From: Acetobacteraceae bacterium
Lineage (GTDB): Bacteria > Pseudomonadota > Alphaproteobacteria > Acetobacterales > Acetobacteraceae
NCBI GenBank assembly: GCA_027323595.1
Contig: DAHWBL010000130.1
Location: forward strand, 1-5,168
Length of the DNA stretch: 5,168 bases
Reading direction: 5' to 3'
This document shows positions 4,253 through 5,168 of this stretch, in pieces; position 1 is the stretch's first letter, and the number at the start of each line of letters is the position of its first letter. The position numbers and the translations under genes are program-made. The notes under the pieces were generated by a model. It did not search any database. It worked only from the letters and a program-made list of their open reading frames with translations, and was not told the origin of the DNA.

Positions 4253-5168
4253 GTGCGCGCGTCCGATTTCGATTTTTTCCTCCCCCCCGACCGGATCGCC
4301 CAGCATCCGGCGAGCCCGCGCGAATCCGCGCGGCTGTTGGGGGTCGGGCAGACCATGCAGGATCGCCATGTCCGCGATCTGCCCGACATGTTGCGCCCCG
4401 GCGATCTGATCGTTGCCAATGACACCCGGGTGATCCCCGCACAGTTGCGCGCGCGTCGCGGGCAGGCGCGCATCGGCATCACGCTCGATCGCCCGCTGGC
4501 GGACGGAAGCTGGCATGCGCTGGCGCGCAACGCGCGGCGGCTGCGCGCGGGCGACGTGCTGGAATTCGATGGCGCGGACCTCGCCGCCGAGCTGCTCGTC
4601 TGCGAGGGCGATGGCGGGGTGGTGCTGCGGTTCACCTGCGCGGATGCGGATTTTCCGACATTGCTGCGCCAGGCTGGCGCGTTGGCGCTGCCCCCCTATA
4701 TCGACCGGCCGAACGGACCCACCGCGCAGGACGCGCTGGATTATCAGACCGTTTTCGCAGCCGACGACGGCGCGGTGGCCGCCCCCACCGCCGGGCTGCA
4801 TTTCACCCCCGCATTGCTGGCCGCACTCGCCGCGCGCGGCATCGGGCGCGCATTGGTGACGCTGCATGTGGGGGCGGGAACCTTTCTGCCGATGCGCGCC
4901 GAGGAAGTGTTTGACCACCGGATGCATCCCGAGCGTGGCGAGATCAGCCAGGCGTCGGCCGATCAGATCAACGCCGCGCGCGCCGCCGGCGGGCGCATCG
5001 TCGCCATCGGCACCACCTCGCTGCGCATGCTGGAATCCGCCGTGCGACCGGATCGAACCATCGGGGCATTTCGCGGCGAGACCGATATTTTCCTGTTGCC
5101 GGGCCATGATTTCCCGGCCGCCGATCTGCTGCTGACGAATTTTCATCTGCCGCGATCGACCCTGTTCA
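4253..5168 (+). CDS. queA: S-adenosylmethionine:tRNA ribosyltransferase-isomerase QueA (3' end beyond window)
   Basis: QueA transfers and isomerises the ribose of SAM onto preQ1 at wobble position 34 of GUN-anticodon tRNAs, giving epoxyqueuosine, the second-last step of queuosine synthesis. Translation from GTG 4253 begins VRASDFDFFLPPDRIAQHPA, the family N-terminus. Further signatures are LRPGDLIVANDTRVIPAQL (48-66), VAAPTAGLHFT (175-185), VTLHVGAGTF (202-211), DHRMHPE (221-227), GTTSLRMLES (253-262) and TNFHLPRSTLF (295-305). The frame stays open to the last base. Some 305 residues are seen of about 340-350 usual, so roughly 40 are missing. There is no ATG at the family start, and GTG seven bases after the upstream stop is the natural initiator, probably by coupling. 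In many genomes tgt follows queA; here that region lies outside the window. Confidence 0.95.
   Translation, partial: MRASDFDFFLPPDRIAQHPASPRESARLLGVGQTMQDRHVRDLPDMLRPGDLIVANDTRVIPAQLRARRGQARIGITLDRPLADGSWHALARNARRLRAGDVLEFDGADLAAELLVCEGDGGVVLRFTCADADFPTLLRQAGALALPPYIDRPNGPTAQDALDYQTVFAADDGAVAAPTAGLHFTPALLAALAARGIGRALVTLHVGAGTFLPMRAEEVFDHRMHPERGEISQASADQINAARAAGGRIVAIGTTSLRMLESAVRPDRTIGAFRGETDIFLLPGHDFPAADLLLTNFHLPRSTLF

Noticed and set aside
1460..5146. Long minus-strand open frames opposite sspB, fumarase, VOC and queA
   Set aside because: They are antisense shadows produced by high GC third positions. Each lies over a clearly recognised gene on the plus strand, and their sequences are Arg/His/Gly-rich with no motifs.

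Overview
The window is GC-rich with strong G/C third-position bias. It carries a circularly permuted two-piece tmRNA gene, an alphaproteobacterial-type SspB and a flavin-dependent thymidylate synthase. That combination points to an alphaproteobacterium. A sphingomonad-type host (Sphingomonadales) is my best guess from overall protein feel, which is inference only.

Layout. (i) 1-~178, lower GC: the end of an insertion sequence. The minus strand begins a reading frame at 37 (MEYKRIAIDTSK, running out of the window) that looks like the start of an IS110-family DEDD transposase. An AGGAGG ribosome site precedes it, along with a strongly structured non-coding leader: a 10-bp inverted repeat, an interleaved 7-bp repeat and a local hairpin. 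In IS110-type elements this side can encode the bridge (seek) RNA that guides recombination. (ii) ~178-289: non-coding junction between the element and thyX, with no gene seen. (iii) 290-1225, minus: thyX. (iv) 1239-~1565, plus: promoter and gene for permuted ssrA (tmRNA). The acceptor piece comes first, then a short spacer, then the coding piece with the tag (A)ANDNQALAVAA. (v) 1625-5168, plus: sspB, class I fumarase, a VOC-family metalloprotein and queA (GTG start, cut by the window end), with gaps of 23, 3 and 7 bases, so probably one transcription unit.

Functional logic. ssrA and sspB sit head-to-tail. tmRNA tags the products of stalled ribosomes, and SspB hands tagged proteins to ClpXP, so this locus makes both the degradation tag and the adaptor that reads it. 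Fumarase is a TCA-cycle enzyme. QueA makes epoxyqueuosine in tRNA. ThyX makes dTMP using folate and flavin. Apart from ssrA-sspB, these neighbours share a transcript direction but no obvious pathway.

The parts most worth a second look are the structured leader of the IS110-like element, a possible guide RNA whose folding could also gate transposase translation, and the ssrA-sspB linkage. The protein-coding genes other than the transposase stub are ordinary and intact.
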